Notes: a model not told the origin generated them from the letters alone. A stretch of 64,000 nucleotides of DNA from Acheta domesticus (GCA_031308135.1 JAHLJT010008756.1:67692026-67756025); one strand, 5' to 3'. Positions 22,500-34,744 are shown, counted from the stretch's first letter. A program made the numbers and translations.

Positions 22500-24260
22500 T
22501 AGAAAAGCGCCCCTGTAGATGATATGATGCTTCCGATATTTCAAGACGGAGGCACTCAAAGCTGTTCTTCGCCAAAGATACGCGCTTGTGACGCAGCCAA
22601 GACGTACATTTTCAATTGTGTTAGATGTATGGTCACATAATTTAATGACTTAACTCTTATGAACATGGTTGTATTCTGAAATTTGTTATTTAATAAACCA
22701 TTGTTGGTATGTAATAGTACTCAGAGAACATAATCGTCAATAAAAACTTAAATACTTAAAGTAGTTGTTTCTAACATTAAAAATGTAAAAAAAATGTTTT
22801 CCTATTCCCGTTGTATAATTCTGTCATTTGATGGCTGCAAACCGTTACATAACGATAGTCATTGCGATACAGATTTTCTAATGCTACACTTTCTTGGCCA
22901 GTCACAGAGAAGCTTACAAGCCCAGTATTGGCACTTCATTAATCATTGAGAATCGTTATAGTAAATTTTTCGTTCGAGTATGTATATTAAAATTGCATTT
23001 AATATTAAGTATAATATGCTTTTTAGTTTTAATTTCTTTTATTATTAGTAATTTTTAGCATGAAATATTATTTAAAATATATTGGATCGTAATTTAACTT
23101 TGATACTATTTGACTAGCGCAATGGTAGTTATTGGAGAGATCATTTGAGTGACGTTAAGATATGAACGCAATTCAAAATATTGCACCAAGTAAATATTGC
23201 AAAATCACTGAGCTTCTAATATTAGAAGAATGTTATTTTATTCACAAAAATTCTAAAAAAACTGTACATTCGTGAATTATTGCGGAAAATTATTCTCTCT
23301 CAGATAGTCATTAGAACTGTTAATTTTAGACGGAAATAGGTATCGACCATCAGAATTTATTCTAAGATACTTTTATAACTAAAGATTAATGCTGCGCTCC
23401 TTATTTGAAAGATTCAATAAATATATAAACATGAAATACAATAAAATGTTTGATGATTTCCTGTAAACAAGTGAAAACAGTAACACACTGGTGTGAGATC
23501 TCGGATGTCGTAAATAAATTAGTCCATTGTCATCCAGTGCTTGAAGGTGCGACTTGGTCTCTGTGTAGCGTCGTTTAAAGGGAAGTCATTTGAAATTTTT
23601 GAGGAACAAAATAACGTAGCTAAAAGATAAAAGGAGACACATTTTTCTGATCACTACTTTTACCAATGCATTTCTTTGCAAATAGTTTAGTATTTATTCA
23701 CCGTACACGAACCAATTTGTCTGGCACGATCCCTTTTCTCTGCCATTCATCATTCATTGCCATTTACCCTTACGGAATAATTATTTCAAAAAACTTCCTT
23801 CGTATTGTACTCTACGTCATGGCCGTGTGATAATTTTATCTAATAAATGATCGTTGTCTTTTTCGAGAAAAAGTAATGCTATTACTTGAATATTAGGTTA
23901 AGGGAAAGGGGTGGAGAAACGAAACCAAGTGAAAGAAACGTATTGCTTGAAACATATATTTTAAAAAATCGACTATTGATTTAATTTTTTTAAAATTGAT
24001 AAATGTAAAAAAATATGGAATTGTACTATTTACGTTTTAATTAACAAAGATAAATAAAATGCTACGTAGCATTGCATTAAATAATATGTTCACTATGAGG
24101 GAATACTAAAAAGGGTCGAATGGTTTAATAAATAATATGATTCATTGTCACAACTTGTTGGACAGGACAATTACGTCGAAAATACGATCCGCGCAGAAAA
24201 TATTTTCCATATTGTATTACCATTACTTTGAAGAACTTCACTTATAAAATGATTCATGAG
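22500..24260. other. AT-rich sequence, no gene recognised
   Basis: No convincing gene or repeat array. A V-D-D-M-M-L frame near 22515 superficially recalls reverse transcriptase but has no supporting context. Confidence 0.5.
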
Positions 24261-24269
24261 CGGTTTCGC

Positions 24270-24440
24270 CCCTCTCTTTCCCGCAGCACCCACTGTACGC
24301 CCACGCCAACGCCCCCGCCCTGCTTTGCCTGCGGGTTCGCGTTTATGCTGACGTCAAGCGCGCACTAAGCGGGGAGCCAATAAAGCGTCGTGTTTTATTC
24401 CCCGCGATCCGATTATTACCACTCGGCTCAACTCGACACT
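24270..24440. promoter_or_regulatory. GC-rich island 7 with CRE and caudal/AbdB-like sites
   Basis: A short island contains gcgtttatgctgacgtcaag, with a perfect TGACGTCA at 24349-24356 next to TTTATG, and then gccaataaagcgtcgtgtt followed by ttattcc. TTTATG/AATAAA/TTTTATT words are typical binding sites of posterior HOX or caudal proteins. No exon is apparent. It is a good candidate for an enhancer or cryptic promoter. Confidence 0.4.
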
Positions 24441-24449
24441 GTTGTTCAG

Positions 24450-25980
24450 CGAGGAAGAAAAATCGGGAGAAAGGACAAACCGAAGCGAACTCTTGTATGC
24501 TTACGTTTCTCTACGAAGCATCGTGCCTTTTTTTCTTTCTTTAAACCTTCATGTACGTCTTGGAGACTACGGTGCTTTGGCGTGGTTTTGGAGCGGGTAA
24601 CCTTTTGTGGTATTCCCCATATGTTTGCTTTTGAAATATTAGACCACTTTCTAGCCTGACTTGGTTTCAGGAAAGGAAGACGTATCTACCAACAGCAGTT
24701 TTTATCTCAGTCCAGCGGAGAAAAGTTCAAGGTCTAGAGCACCCATTTCTTTCTGAGGACGAGTAGATGTCTTCTGGCATGCAGATAAAACCGTACAACA
24801 CCCCAAGCAAGAGCATGGGTCATAAAGAGTCGGCCAGGACTGAGCTGAAGTGGTTGTTCATTTTTTTGCATGGACTTTAAAATCTGTGCAGATACACGGT
24901 TTGCCGTGAGAGATTTAACTTGAGTGTTAAGATATTTTGACAATTTACTTCTATTAATTTTTCTTGGCGTAAAACAATTTTTTACGTTATGTGGCGTCCC
25001 AAATCTTTCGTTTCAGAAGTGGGATATGAACATTGCATTGATACTATTCGCAGAGAATATTGTCTTTTTACTTGTTATTGTTATTATAAATTGTTAAAAG
25101 ATTTATCACCCAGACCGGTAATGAGGCCCGCGGTGGGGACTAGATTATGATTGTTTTCTCCAATCACTGACCTACCACTACAACAATGCACTGAATAGTT
25201 TCATAGAACTACTAATACTTGATATTCAATTATCACCGTTCTGTCTCCGACCCAATGAACATGACAGAGGAGGTGGCAATTGAAATATTCGCTTTCTCGT
25301 TAGCTGTATATATTACGAACATTAATATTAACATTGCCAATAAATTCTTGTTTTCAAAATATTAAATGTTCTTGTCTACGCCATTACGTTGTACTTAGAT
25401 TCATATAATTTAGATGTACGTGCATGATATCGTATAGCATGCGATTGTCTAGTACCAGTTGATCTGACGTGCTTGTGTTGTTTCGTTGTAGTGTAGCCCT
25501 AATAAAGTTCCAAATTCAAACCGGAACTTTCGAAACTTCTTTTAATCTACATATCTGGTTTGTAGATAATAGAATTGAAATAATTTCGTTCTTAATACAG
25601 AAAGTGCTCTATCTTGCAAATAAATTAGTGTTCCTAAATATATTTGAACAATCATTTTGACAAGTTTCTATTTATGTAATTATATTGGTTAAATAATATC
25701 TTTAATTTAATTAACCCGTCAATCACAAAAATACATTTGAGAAGAAAATTTTCCTAAAAAGTGTTCCAGATTTTCATTCATTTTATCGTAGGGAGAAAGC
25801 GAAGATAACTCGTCAGTTTATGACGGCGAAAGAACTATTGCAAGAAAAGTAATACGAGCTCTGAAGCCAGAAAGTTCGTTGGTCTGCAAAAAAGCAGAAG
25901 AGAGCAGTTGCACGAGCCCGAGGAGTAGGCGTTGGCGTTGCCGAAGGCGGCAGTGGGAGTTGCAGACGCAGGTGAGGCGG
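24450..25980. other. AT-rich sequence, no gene recognised
   Basis: An 89-codon frame starting at 24390 is not family-like. A slightly GC-richer patch near 25110-25150 is unexplained. Confidence 0.5.
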
Positions 25981-25984
25981 TGAT

Positions 25985-26400
25985 GTCGTTCACTCGGGAG
26001 GTGGACGATGGGAGAGGGGACGGTGGTGACGGTGGGGGAGGGCACAGTGGTGATGTTGGTGATGGTGAGAAGATGGTGATGGTGAGGGGGCGATAGTGAT
26101 AGTGAAGGGAAGATGGTGATGGTGAGGGGAAGGTGGTGATGGTGAGGTGAAGGTGGTGATGGTGAGGTGAAGGTGGTGATGGTGAGGGGAAGGTGGTGAT
26201 GGTGAGGGGAAGGTGGTGATGGTGAAGGAGAGATGGTGATGGTGAGGGGAGATGGTGATGGTGAGGGGGAGATGGTGGTGGTGAAGGGACGATGGTGATG
26301 GTGACGGAACGATGGTGATGGTGACGGGACGATGGTGATAGTGACGGGACGGTGGAGTGCTGTGGTGACGGTGGGGAGGTGACAGAGGGGCGGTGGGGGA
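25985..26400 (+). repeat. GGTGATGGTGA minisatellite
   Basis: Units of about 21-22 bp (ggtgatggtgaggggaag and variants) occupy most of the block and become more varied (acgg words) from 26280. The minus strand is T/C-rich and encodes Pro-Ser-Pro-His-His-His repeats in long open frames, which are artefacts of the repeat. Confidence 0.9.
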
Positions 26401-26730
26401 GGGGACGGTGGGGACAGTAACAGTTGTGACGACAGAGCAGGGGACGGTAGGTGCAATAGGGACGGCAATGATGACAATGGGCGGCATCGCATGGTCGGCG
26501 GTGCAGACGTCGGGCAGAAGCGCGGTCGACGGCGCGGCGGAGGCGGGAGATGAGCGTCCCGCGGTCGCGCGCCGAAGCTTTCAGCGCCTCTCGGCGGTAA
26601 TAGCCCCCGCGCGCGCTCGTGTTGCTCCCGAAAGCGACCCAGATGCGGACGGGCGCCTCTCCCGCCAGGCACGCCCACCTCCTCCGCGTCGTGACACAGC
26701 GCCCGCCGCCGCCCGCTGCCCCGCTTGCGC
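26400..26730. promoter_or_regulatory. GC-rich island 8, right of the GGTGATGG array
   Basis: CpG-dense, non-repetitive sequence runs directly from the minisatellite into SINE copy S1. Frames on either strand are Arg/Ala/Pro-rich. This repeats the island-plus-minisatellite arrangement seen at 8.4, 14.6 and 45.2 kb. Confidence 0.35.
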
Positions 26731-27122
26731 GGTCAGCTGCTCTGATCGGTAGTTTTCCGTTCTAGACCAGGCAAATACCGGAGCAGTACCCTTAAAAACG
26801 AACCAGGGGACGCGCACGATCTTTCCTTCCTCTTCCTTGCCCTTTTCTCATCCCTTACTTACATATACTTACACTTACATGCACTTCATTACTGTACATG
26901 TCAGGAGACCGGTCGGGAGCTTACAGCTTGTCCCAGCTGGGGCGCTGCCTCGCCGTTGGGAGATGCCTGGGCGGGGAAAACCCCGCAAGCCGTCGGTAGG
27001 TCTGCGCCGGATCTCTTCATCCAGCGGGGGAAGTTCACCGTCACCTCCTGAAGAGAAAACATGCACTTAAGGACCAACGACCTCAGCAGTTGACGTGCCC
27101 GGAATCACTAATCAATCAACCA
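26730..27122 (+). repeat. SINE family copy S1 (5' truncated)
   Basis: S1 shares with S2, S3 and S5 the ordered landmarks ctgctctgatc.gtag, accaggc.aatnccggagcag, a pyrimidine-rich stretch with acttacat words, gggagcttacagcttgtccc, ccagctggggcg, atccagcgggggaag, cacctcc, gcagttgacgtgcccggaat and the tail cactaatcaatcaa. The tRNA-like head present in S3 is missing here. Confidence 0.85.
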
Positions 27123-27159
27123 AAAATATCCGTCCGGTTCCGCATCTGACTTCTGTTTG

Positions 27160-27400
27160 GCCTCTTCTTCCTCTCTAAGTTTTTCTTACTGTGTGTGTTT
27201 TTTTTCTTTCGCCTATCCTTTATCTGTCTCATTTACTCTTTCGTCTTTCCATTTTTTCCTTTTTTTCCATTCCTCTTTTTCCTATTTTCTATTTTCTTTT
27301 TCCTATTTTCCTTTTCTCGTTTGCTTTCCGCATCTTATATTTTTTCTTTTATCTTTTCATTTTCTTTTTCTCATTCCTTATTGTCCGTCTCTAAATATTT
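27160..27400 (+). repeat. T-rich pyrimidine tract
   Basis: A TTTTC/CTTTT-rich stretch gives poly-Phe/Ser/Leu frames in all three plus frames. It is a composition effect and not a gene. Confidence 0.8.
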
Positions 27401-27439
27401 GAAGTTTACGATCGACTCATTTATACTTCTTCGTCTTCC

Positions 27440-28670
27440 ATTATAATACATGAATCATAATACACTTGTGCAAGGTGTGAGCCATGTCACTGCATGGTTG
27501 GGCTATAATTATTTGCATAATATTATACTCTGTACCATTTAATTCCTAAAAACAATTTTAAACCAATAAGAATGGGAATTTGTAGGTTTATCCATTCTTG
27601 AAATGTTGTTTTACCAGCTAAAATAAAACCGAACATTGCTCTAAATCCTACGCCTAACTTCTTGAACAAAAATATTTAAAAAATCAATAGTTCTGATTTT
27701 TTTTTCGAAAATCCAGGGAACAATGCTTTGATATAAGAGCGTCTTAAGTATTTTAAATTACCGCACCAGTTCGTGAACTTGCCGTCATATGTTCTCTCCA
27801 GTTCAGCATTCTTTATTTCCCGCGTGCTAACGATGATTGATTTAGTGTAGTTATCAATGATGCCAGGCGATCAAAGTGATTTCAGACATTATGAACGAGA
27901 AGAGATCGCAGACCACTTCTTGCTGGGCGGCAAAGGTTAAGAATGAATTACTATCCATCAAGCGCAGGAAAGCCCTTGTATGAGATCGCCCGGCTCTCTC
28001 GTTCCTTTTGTTTGCTCGAATTGCCTGCCGCTCCGCAGTGTCTAATCACGCGTGTGTTCGCCAGAACTCCTCGAGCGGGCGGAGTTTCCCGTCCATCTCG
28101 TGGTAGCCGGTTGATTACCAGAGCTCTTACGCAATAGGGTGTAGTTTTGGAGAAAATTGCGAAAAGCGAACTTGATAGATTTCTCGAATCTGTAAGATCT
28201 GTTGCTAGAATCTGTAAGATCCAACTGCTAATCTGTTGGAAGTTTACTGGTGGCTGCTGAATGATTGTTCTTTTAAGTACCATTGCTTTAAAGATTTTAT
28301 TTGTTTAATATCAATGAACTTGGGAGCTCTACATGTACATTTTACGTTTATTGACATCTTGAAGATACAGCAAAAATTCACTACAACCTGAAAATAGAAA
28401 TCGAACTTTGAGGTACAATTTTTTAATATTTTGATTTCCATGTCATTTAGATCAATCTATAATCTTATGATTACACCTGTCAACTAAAATTTAGCTTTTT
28501 GTCTGTTAAATGGAACATAATAGCTGATTATTATGGAAACTGATGATCTAATTTCAAATTTGTGGAGCATTTATTTGTAACGGGCATGGTTGTTTTGTAA
28601 TAGGTTATTCAAAAGTACACACTGTTGTCAAGTTATTGTATTTCTTTACATTACTTACATATAATAATAT
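27440..28670. other. AT-rich sequence with a mild GC patch at 27970-28130
   Basis: The patch at 27970-28130 has several CpGs and overlapping short frames on both strands but no recognised product. A 14-bp word, gaatctgtaagatc, repeats directly at about 28185 and 28210. The rest is AT-rich. Confidence 0.5.
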
Positions 28671-28679
28671 CAAACAAAA

Positions 28680-29357
28680 TGTAATTTTGAAGGATTGTTT
28701 ACAATATTTCGTTTGGGTATATCCTTTTTTAGTTCTCACCAATAATCTGCAAGCATAATTTGATTCCATTTTCTCTTATAATTTTTTGTCCATTATTGCA
28801 GTGTCTTGGTGAAATCACTCACCGTGTTTGCCACTCACAGCATCGAGATTTTCTGTAAAGAACTATGTGTGAATGCAGAAAATGCATATTAAGGAGCATG
28901 TTACATCCCAGAGCTTTATAATCGTGAAGGAGTTCCGAACTCTATTTCTTCAGAGGTCTCAGCTTTTCTGTTGTCAAGGAATTCCGTTGCTATCTTTTGA
29001 AGCGAGATCCCTGCAACCTTTTCAACCCTCTTCAAACTTGCCTCAAAGTCATGTTCCCTTTTATGCTCTTTCATTTGTAACCCTACAAATACACCCTTTT
29101 TTATTTTTGCCTCATTGATCCACGGGAATTTGGTCTTTGGTAAACCTGGCCCTCTTTTATCCATCACCTTCACAAATTGTTCATCAATTCGAGTTTGGTG
29201 TGCAAGCGAGGAAGATATGCATGTAAAGCATTACAAGAGGGTGCAAAGTTACATTTGTTGTCCGATAATCAGATGTCGTTGTGGCCTGTGCTTCTTCACA
29301 AAATTATTTTTGCGATATCTGCTCTCCCACTCACATAGAAAACAGCAATGGGAATTG
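28680..29357 (-). pseudogene. Decayed gene of a repeated, uncharacterised arthropod protein family
   Basis: Read on the minus strand from 29357 downwards, the sequence encodes HCCFLCEWESRYRK, a LPRLHTKLELM block, FVKVMDKRGPG, INEAKIKKGVFVGLQMKE, SLQKIATEFLDNRKAE, LGCNMLLNMHFLHSH, ENLDAVSGKHGE, then FHQDTAIMDKK and MLADYW. From memory, the ordered blocks FLCEWDSRA, LHIKLGLMK, AKIKEGIFVGPQI, NFLGNHKA, GCNMSLKIHFLHSH, NLGAVSDEHGERFHQD and MLADYCW define a protein family present in many copies in arthropod and cnidarian genomes, probably carried by a transposon. At least two frameshifts are needed, and stops interrupt it (for example an Arg codon changed to TGA before FHQD), so the copy is dead. 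Confidence 0.85.
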
Positions 29358-29369
29358 TAAAAGACATGT

Positions 29370-31900
29370 GTCACGCGTTTCCTTTACGCCAACTACTAAG
29401 TAATGATACATAAGGAGACAAGCAAATATGAGAGGCCCATGATTTGTTCTGATCACCGATTTGACTTACTATTTATATCCCTTTCGTAAGGGAGTAATAT
29501 TTCGCCTTTGTCTCTTCAAAGTTACCTCACCACACAAATAATAGAAATTGTTTGGATGGTTTACTCACTTGCAGGGAATGTGTTTGAACAAAAATTAACA
29601 CTAGAACGCAACGAATAGATAAGTCGTTCACTATAGAAATATCAACACCTTTCTCGCTCGACCCGCAGGGCGCAACTAAGGTGTAGTAGCGCCGAGTCGG
29701 CGCGTCATTTACATGGGTCACTGCAATTCCCTTCGCAATACCCTAAGTTGCTCAACTTTGTCAACCGGTGTGGCATCATCTTCAAGTTTTTAGTAGAATC
29801 TACAATTTCATATATTGTTGGCGACCACCGTCTTGTAATAATCTTGCAAGCAACTAGCATTTCAGCATAAACGAAACGTGACTATCTGCGAAATATATAT
29901 AATATTAGTATATGTGCGATTACATTAAAACTGAGCCCGATGGGCAATTTTTTTATTGTATTCGGCTTTAGCGTAGGTCAGTACATAAGAAACAGATAGA
30001 GTTAGCCATTTAACGAAATCACTTTCGACCAGTGTTATTAACACCCTCTAAGGGAGCAGTCTAGGAAGCAGTTTGTCATTTGAGAGAGTAGTACAGAAGT
30101 TGACAGATACACATGCGTGAAAATAATGCTCGCGATCGGCACAATATTATAGCAGTACCTCTCATAGTAATTTTCCTATGTTCCTTAATATGTTCGCTGT
30201 AAGTACACAAACATGAACTTGGTTCTCGTGTGAACAAATAGCACTGAATATTCATGTTTTCTTTTTGCTTTCCACAAACTGATCAATCTCTTTTGATGGT
30301 ACCCTTCTAGATTCTGCATCGATAACGCAATGCCCTAACAGCCATATTCACGTTAATATCTTACAATTCGCAAGCCCAAAAAAGTAATCCTATACTATTT
30401 TCATGCATTTACCTCATTAATGTTTTTTATACTATAATTGAAGAATTTTTCTTTAGATAATTGTAAAAAGTAATCGATTGAACGGCCAGGAAGACGTTAC
30501 AATTACTTTATTTTTCTCTTGTTATTAGATGGGTTGTTTTCATCTCCATTGTATTTTTTTCGTTCAGATTCTACGCAACTCCATGTCAGAGCTAATTCTG
30601 AAGTTATCATTTGTTTTCTTTGGAGCAATAAATTGATTTTCCGTTTTGGAAAACGCGCTTAAAATATTCATTCACGCTACCAGATGATACTTCAGGATAA
30701 TAAAAAAAGCAACTACAACACTTATTCACGTGTGAAAGACTTATAAGGTTTTCGTGTTCCCTTTCGATGGCTCTCTTCCCACATTTCAGTAAAATTCCCT
30801 TTCGACGATTGTTCTCTATCTACACTCACTGCATATTTTCTCACGGGGTAATGCGCAGTAATGCACACACAGGGACATCTGTGTTTGTATTTCTCATGCG
30901 GTAATGCATACTAGAGAAAATACGCGCTTTATGTTTTGTGTACTGCATGTCTGGTTCTCTCAAAATCTCAAATGACAATTGACTTTATAGGAAAGTGAGT
31001 AATCAAAGAAGTACGCAATAGCTCAGTGTATCGTTTTGCATTATACATTTGGCATTTGAGCAAAGTCAAGATGTAGAGTAACATTCCTGCTCCATGTGAT
31101 CGTGATATTCATCCAGTTTCAAAACCGGTCTCAAAATAAATGCAGTAGTAATTCCGAGTTTGTCCCTTGTTAGGTAACAGTAGCTTTTCTATTCTAAAAG
31201 CCACATAAAAGTTAAACCTTTTTATCAATGTACATTGTTATAATAATGTTTTCAATTGATTTCATTCTTATTAACATAAAAGGCTAATGCATTTATGTTC
31301 CAAGTCGGTCCTTAGGCGTTGATGTTTGGATGTTTCTTTATATTTCTGGGGCTCTGAATCTCAATGTAACAAAACAAAATGACAAAATTAATTACTCATT
31401 CTCATTCACTTTAGATGGATTTTTGCGTATGATATGAAATGCGAGAAAGATGCCTTAGACGTTAAAATCATCTCTTGTTGAATTTTAGAAAACAAGTCTT
31501 CATTATTATATTTGCTTAATGTCTTCGAATTGTTTTATTTTGTGAATTCAAGTATTCACTCGTTCAATTGCATCAAAAAATACGAAAATTTCATGTGTGA
31601 TATGTAATTTATAAATATTATTGCAATGAAAATGCAACATTACATGATTATACGTTCTAGGTAAAACGTTATTTGGTCGAAAAAGATCACATTTTACCAA
31701 ATTTGCAAAGATCACGGGCAATAATCATTTAAATTAAAGGCTTGGTGTTTTAAAAGTAGAATATATGTATTTGATAACAATCAGATTTTTGCACATATGC
31801 GTCAATAATATACTCCTCCTTGAAAATTAAATTTTCCATAAAAAACATTTCGATTCCAAAGCTTTTAATTTATGATGGAGATTATAAAAATGACTAATTA
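29370..31900. other. AT-rich sequence, no gene recognised
   Basis: The first 100 bp may be the upstream part of the decayed gene at 28680-29357, but I cannot align it. A small GC patch at 29660-29710 has no name. The rest is AT-rich and featureless. Confidence 0.5.
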
Positions 31901-31907
31901 ATGAAGA

Positions 31908-32033
31908 TTAATAATAAAACTTATCCAATTTTATTTATGACAATCCTTTATGACTACGAAACGTTGTGTTCTGTGTGCAAATATGAACAATAAAGGATTG
32001 TCATAAATAAAATTGGATAAGTTTTATTATTAA
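31908..32033. repeat. Perfect 43-bp inverted repeat with 40-bp loop
   Basis: Positions 31908-31950 are the exact reverse complement of 31991-32033 (43 of 43 bases). The arm starts ttaataataaaacttatcc and ends gacaatccttta. The loop is unrelated. A perfect long hairpin in such decayed surroundings must be young or selected. It could be a foldback element, a template-switch product or a structured RNA. Confidence 0.95.
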
Positions 32034-32489
32034 GAAACACACACTGACAGTCAGAAACAATTTTACAATTTTCCAATTGGTCTACAAGCTTTAATGAAGA
32101 TTATAAAACATAAATCAAGTGGTGCAAAGATGTGCCATTATGCACTACTGTCGGCCAAGCAAGAGTCAATGAAGTAAAATTCAATAATATAACAGGATCA
32201 TTTATGAGACAAAGATGCTCTCTATGGGCTCCCATCGTTCTATAATATAATACTCGTGTCTTTTTCTAATAGAAATGTCATTCAATCAAATAAGTTTCTT
32301 CTAGAGAAGATGGAGATCGTCATTTTTTTAAAATATGTTTGGTCTTCAGTTGAATACCCTGGCGTATAGTTGTACCACTTGATGATATTTCCTATAAAAC
32401 GTACTTTAATCACTTTTTATTTCTTTTTATAACTATTACACGTTTTCTGTTCCACAAATTCTCCACCTGTCCATCACAAACCCTCGCAC

Positions 32490-32880
32490 GCGAACCGCGC
32501 GCCGGAAGCGAAGCAGAGCATTTTCACGCTCCCTTTCGACTTCCCACGCTCCGCACCTTCCCTTTCGACGGCGCGGCGCCGCGCTGCGCCGCACCGGCCG
32601 TTCCAGTTCCTGCACGAATTACCTCCTCGAGACGGCGGAGGAGGAGGAGGAGAAGGAGGAGAAGGAGGAGAAGGAGGAGAAGGAGGAGAAGGAGGAGAAG
32701 GAGGAGGAGGCGGCGGGAGGTTCCCTTTCTCCAATTACGAAGACGCGTTCCGGAGCAGTGTGTGTCTGAGCTGTAAGATGCATTTGCTCTCGGCACGACA
32801 CGACGCGGCTCGCTGCGGCGGCGGAAAGACGCCCTAGAGGCTCCCCATGTGCTCGTGATACGGGAATGTTTCACCCTCAA
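32490..32880. promoter_or_regulatory. GC-rich island 9 with GGA array
   Basis: CpG-rich DNA at 32490-32625 and again at 32790-32840 flanks a GGA/GGAGAA microsatellite (32632-32712). The minus-strand Pro/Leu/Ser-rich frames come from the array. No exon is convincing. Confidence 0.35.
32632..32712 (+). repeat. GGAGGAGAA microsatellite
   Basis: About 80 bp of ggaggagaa units form a pure purine run on the plus strand. Confidence 0.92.
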
Positions 32881-33226
32881 GGCTGACTCCACATATTTGA
32901 CATTCGCCGAGCAGCAAGCTACTGCTTGCCCGATCCCGAATAGCTGATGTGTTTGGCGTACGTTCGCTTCCTTTGATTGTCTAAAGGCGGCTCCACACAT
33001 TCGACATTTGCTGAGCAGCGAGCTAACTGCTCGCCTAATCCAGAACAGCTGATGTGTTCGGCTGAATGTTCGCTTCTTTTGATGTATTCTAAAGACCGAC
33101 GCACTGTAAGGTAGGGCGAGCACCAATTGTTCGTCACTCAGAAAATAGCAAGCAACTCATCCACTCTACTTGGCTTCGGCAAGCGGTTGCTCGCTGCTAG
33201 CCGAATAACGAATGTGTGCAGCCGCC
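32881..33226. mobile_element. Small element with duplicated left end and inverted right end
   Basis: Two tandem copies of about 105 bp (32881-32985 and 32986-33093) share ggc.g.ctccaca.att.gacatt, gagcagc.agct, agctgatgtgtt and ttgat.t.tctaaa. The segment 33172-33226 is an inverted version of the unit start (reverse complement: ggcggctgcacacattcg, then agcagcgagcaa). This is the structure of a non-autonomous terminal-inverted-repeat element with an internally duplicated left end. No transposase is seen, and I cannot define a target duplication. Confidence 0.6.
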
Positions 33227-33321
33227 ATCATGTTTGGAAGTGGAATGTTTGACCTATCTCGAAAACGCCAGCGGTTGCGATAACTAAGTGGCAACCTGAG
33301 GCATATCTACAGTATGGCAGA

Positions 33322-33337
33322 CATGGCACGTGCCATG
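33322..33337. other. Perfect 16-bp palindrome containing an E-box
   Basis: catggcacgtgccatg is perfectly self-complementary and centres on CACGTG, the site of bHLH factors of the Myc/Max/Clock class. Its function here is unknown. Confidence 0.6.
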
Positions 33338-33469
33338 GCCACCTCTCTCAAGGGGCACTATTTAGAGTATACTAGTTAAAACAAAACAAAACCCTTAATT
33401 TGAAATATCCTGATAGGGGCGCAAATTCTATGCTTACTATGGGCGTCTGAATGCCTAGATACGCGTTGA

Positions 33470-33675
33470 GTGGCAACACTGATGCCTGTGTGGTATAGTT
33501 CATTGAGAGTTTCTGGGCTTCGAGCACCGACGGTGGGAGAATTTTCTACTTTAAATAGATGGATCGAATTTAACCAGTGTCTGAAGGAGGATTCTAGCGA
33601 CGGTGATCAGTGATCGGGTGTTTTCCGAGTTTTTCCCCTGTCAGTACCGGGCGGATGACTGAGAAGTGCCTTAAC
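33470..33675 (+). repeat. SINE family copy S4 (5' half, diverged)
   Basis: This copy shares with the 5' half of S3 the ordered words ggcttcgagcaccgacggtggg (S3: ggttcgagacccgatggtgg), gtgtctg.aggag.att, gatcagt, gtgttttccgagtttttccc and cagtaccgggcg. It stops before the gggagcttagagcttg region. Confidence 0.7.
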
Positions 33676-33679
33676 AAAA

Positions 33680-34740
33680 TTTTGTTTTAATTTCTTCATT
33701 ACTATTCTCCGTGATATCTTTCTTCAATATTTAATTGTATATTTCCTAATATTTAATTAGCAAGTTATTGGCGTTTCTCTTAAATACTTCATTACACCGT
33801 ATACTTCATTACACCGTGAGTGCTTAATTATTTCTTCACTAAAATCTTCTTCACTAATCTTCAATTTCAATCAAGCGGTAAAAAGTATATTCTAGTTATT
33901 GTATTCAATCTCTTTTAGAAATCAGGTAGCTTTTATAGACGTCGATGATTATCTTTTACATCATCACCTTCGTCAATCATAAGAAAGAAAAATGACTGAT
34001 CATTATTCTCTATTTAAATTCTTAATCCGATTTCGGAGAAATGATAAATATTAAGTTAAATTAAAGTGATATGAATCTTTCTGTTGTTCATTGCACAACA
34101 TTGTGCAAACAACAGCCAAATTTCATGAAAAACAATGTCGATTTGGAAGTAAGTATTACAATGTTATGATCTGATTTATCATTAATATATTTTGTTCAAC
34201 TCTGGAAATGAAAACGAATTAATGGCTCTGAACCCATATACAACATTTAAAATGTCATAATTCACATGTGGGTAACTGATATGAAGGTAGATTGATAAGT
34301 AAGGTGTAATGGTTCATGAACAAACTGTATTTTCCCAAACCATACTGCATATGCTGTGATTACAACGGAAATTCTCAAGTCAGGTGAAATTTTTAAAGTA
34401 TTTTCCTTTCATCAGCCTAACAATTATTAGAGTCTATTTCTACCAGTTCAATTCCGTCATTGTATTTCCTGTATTCTCTCCCCTTAACATTTTTAATCTA
34501 CAAGTGTATGTACCTTTTGGCATAATCAATAAGAGTTGGCTTACACTCTGCAGTTCCAGCTTCAACTAATGTTAATGATAAGGTGCCTGTTTATCGTATT
34601 TGAGGGTTAAGTCATTGCACTGAAAGCCATCAGTGAGTTTACTCCAGACTATTATCTTAATTGGGTCATCGATTTCTGTGTTACGCATACAAGTGAGGCG
34701 TACGTTTGTGACTGAACTGTTCCAAGCGTACTACTGAGTG
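33680..34740. other. AT-rich sequence, no gene recognised
   Basis: A short direct repeat (acttcattacaccgt) occurs twice near 33787-33816. No gene or family-level repeat is seen. Confidence 0.55.
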
Positions 34741-34744
34741 TAGG

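Noticed and set aside
22510..22560. V-D-D-M-M-L in a plus frame, like the reverse transcriptase Y-A-D-D motif
   Set aside because: No upstream or downstream reverse transcriptase blocks are present, and the frame closes quickly. Chance match.
25818..26678. 286-codon minus-strand frame with Pro-Ser-Pro-His-His-His repeats
   Set aside because: It reads through the GGTGATGGTGA array and a GC island, with no recognised domain.
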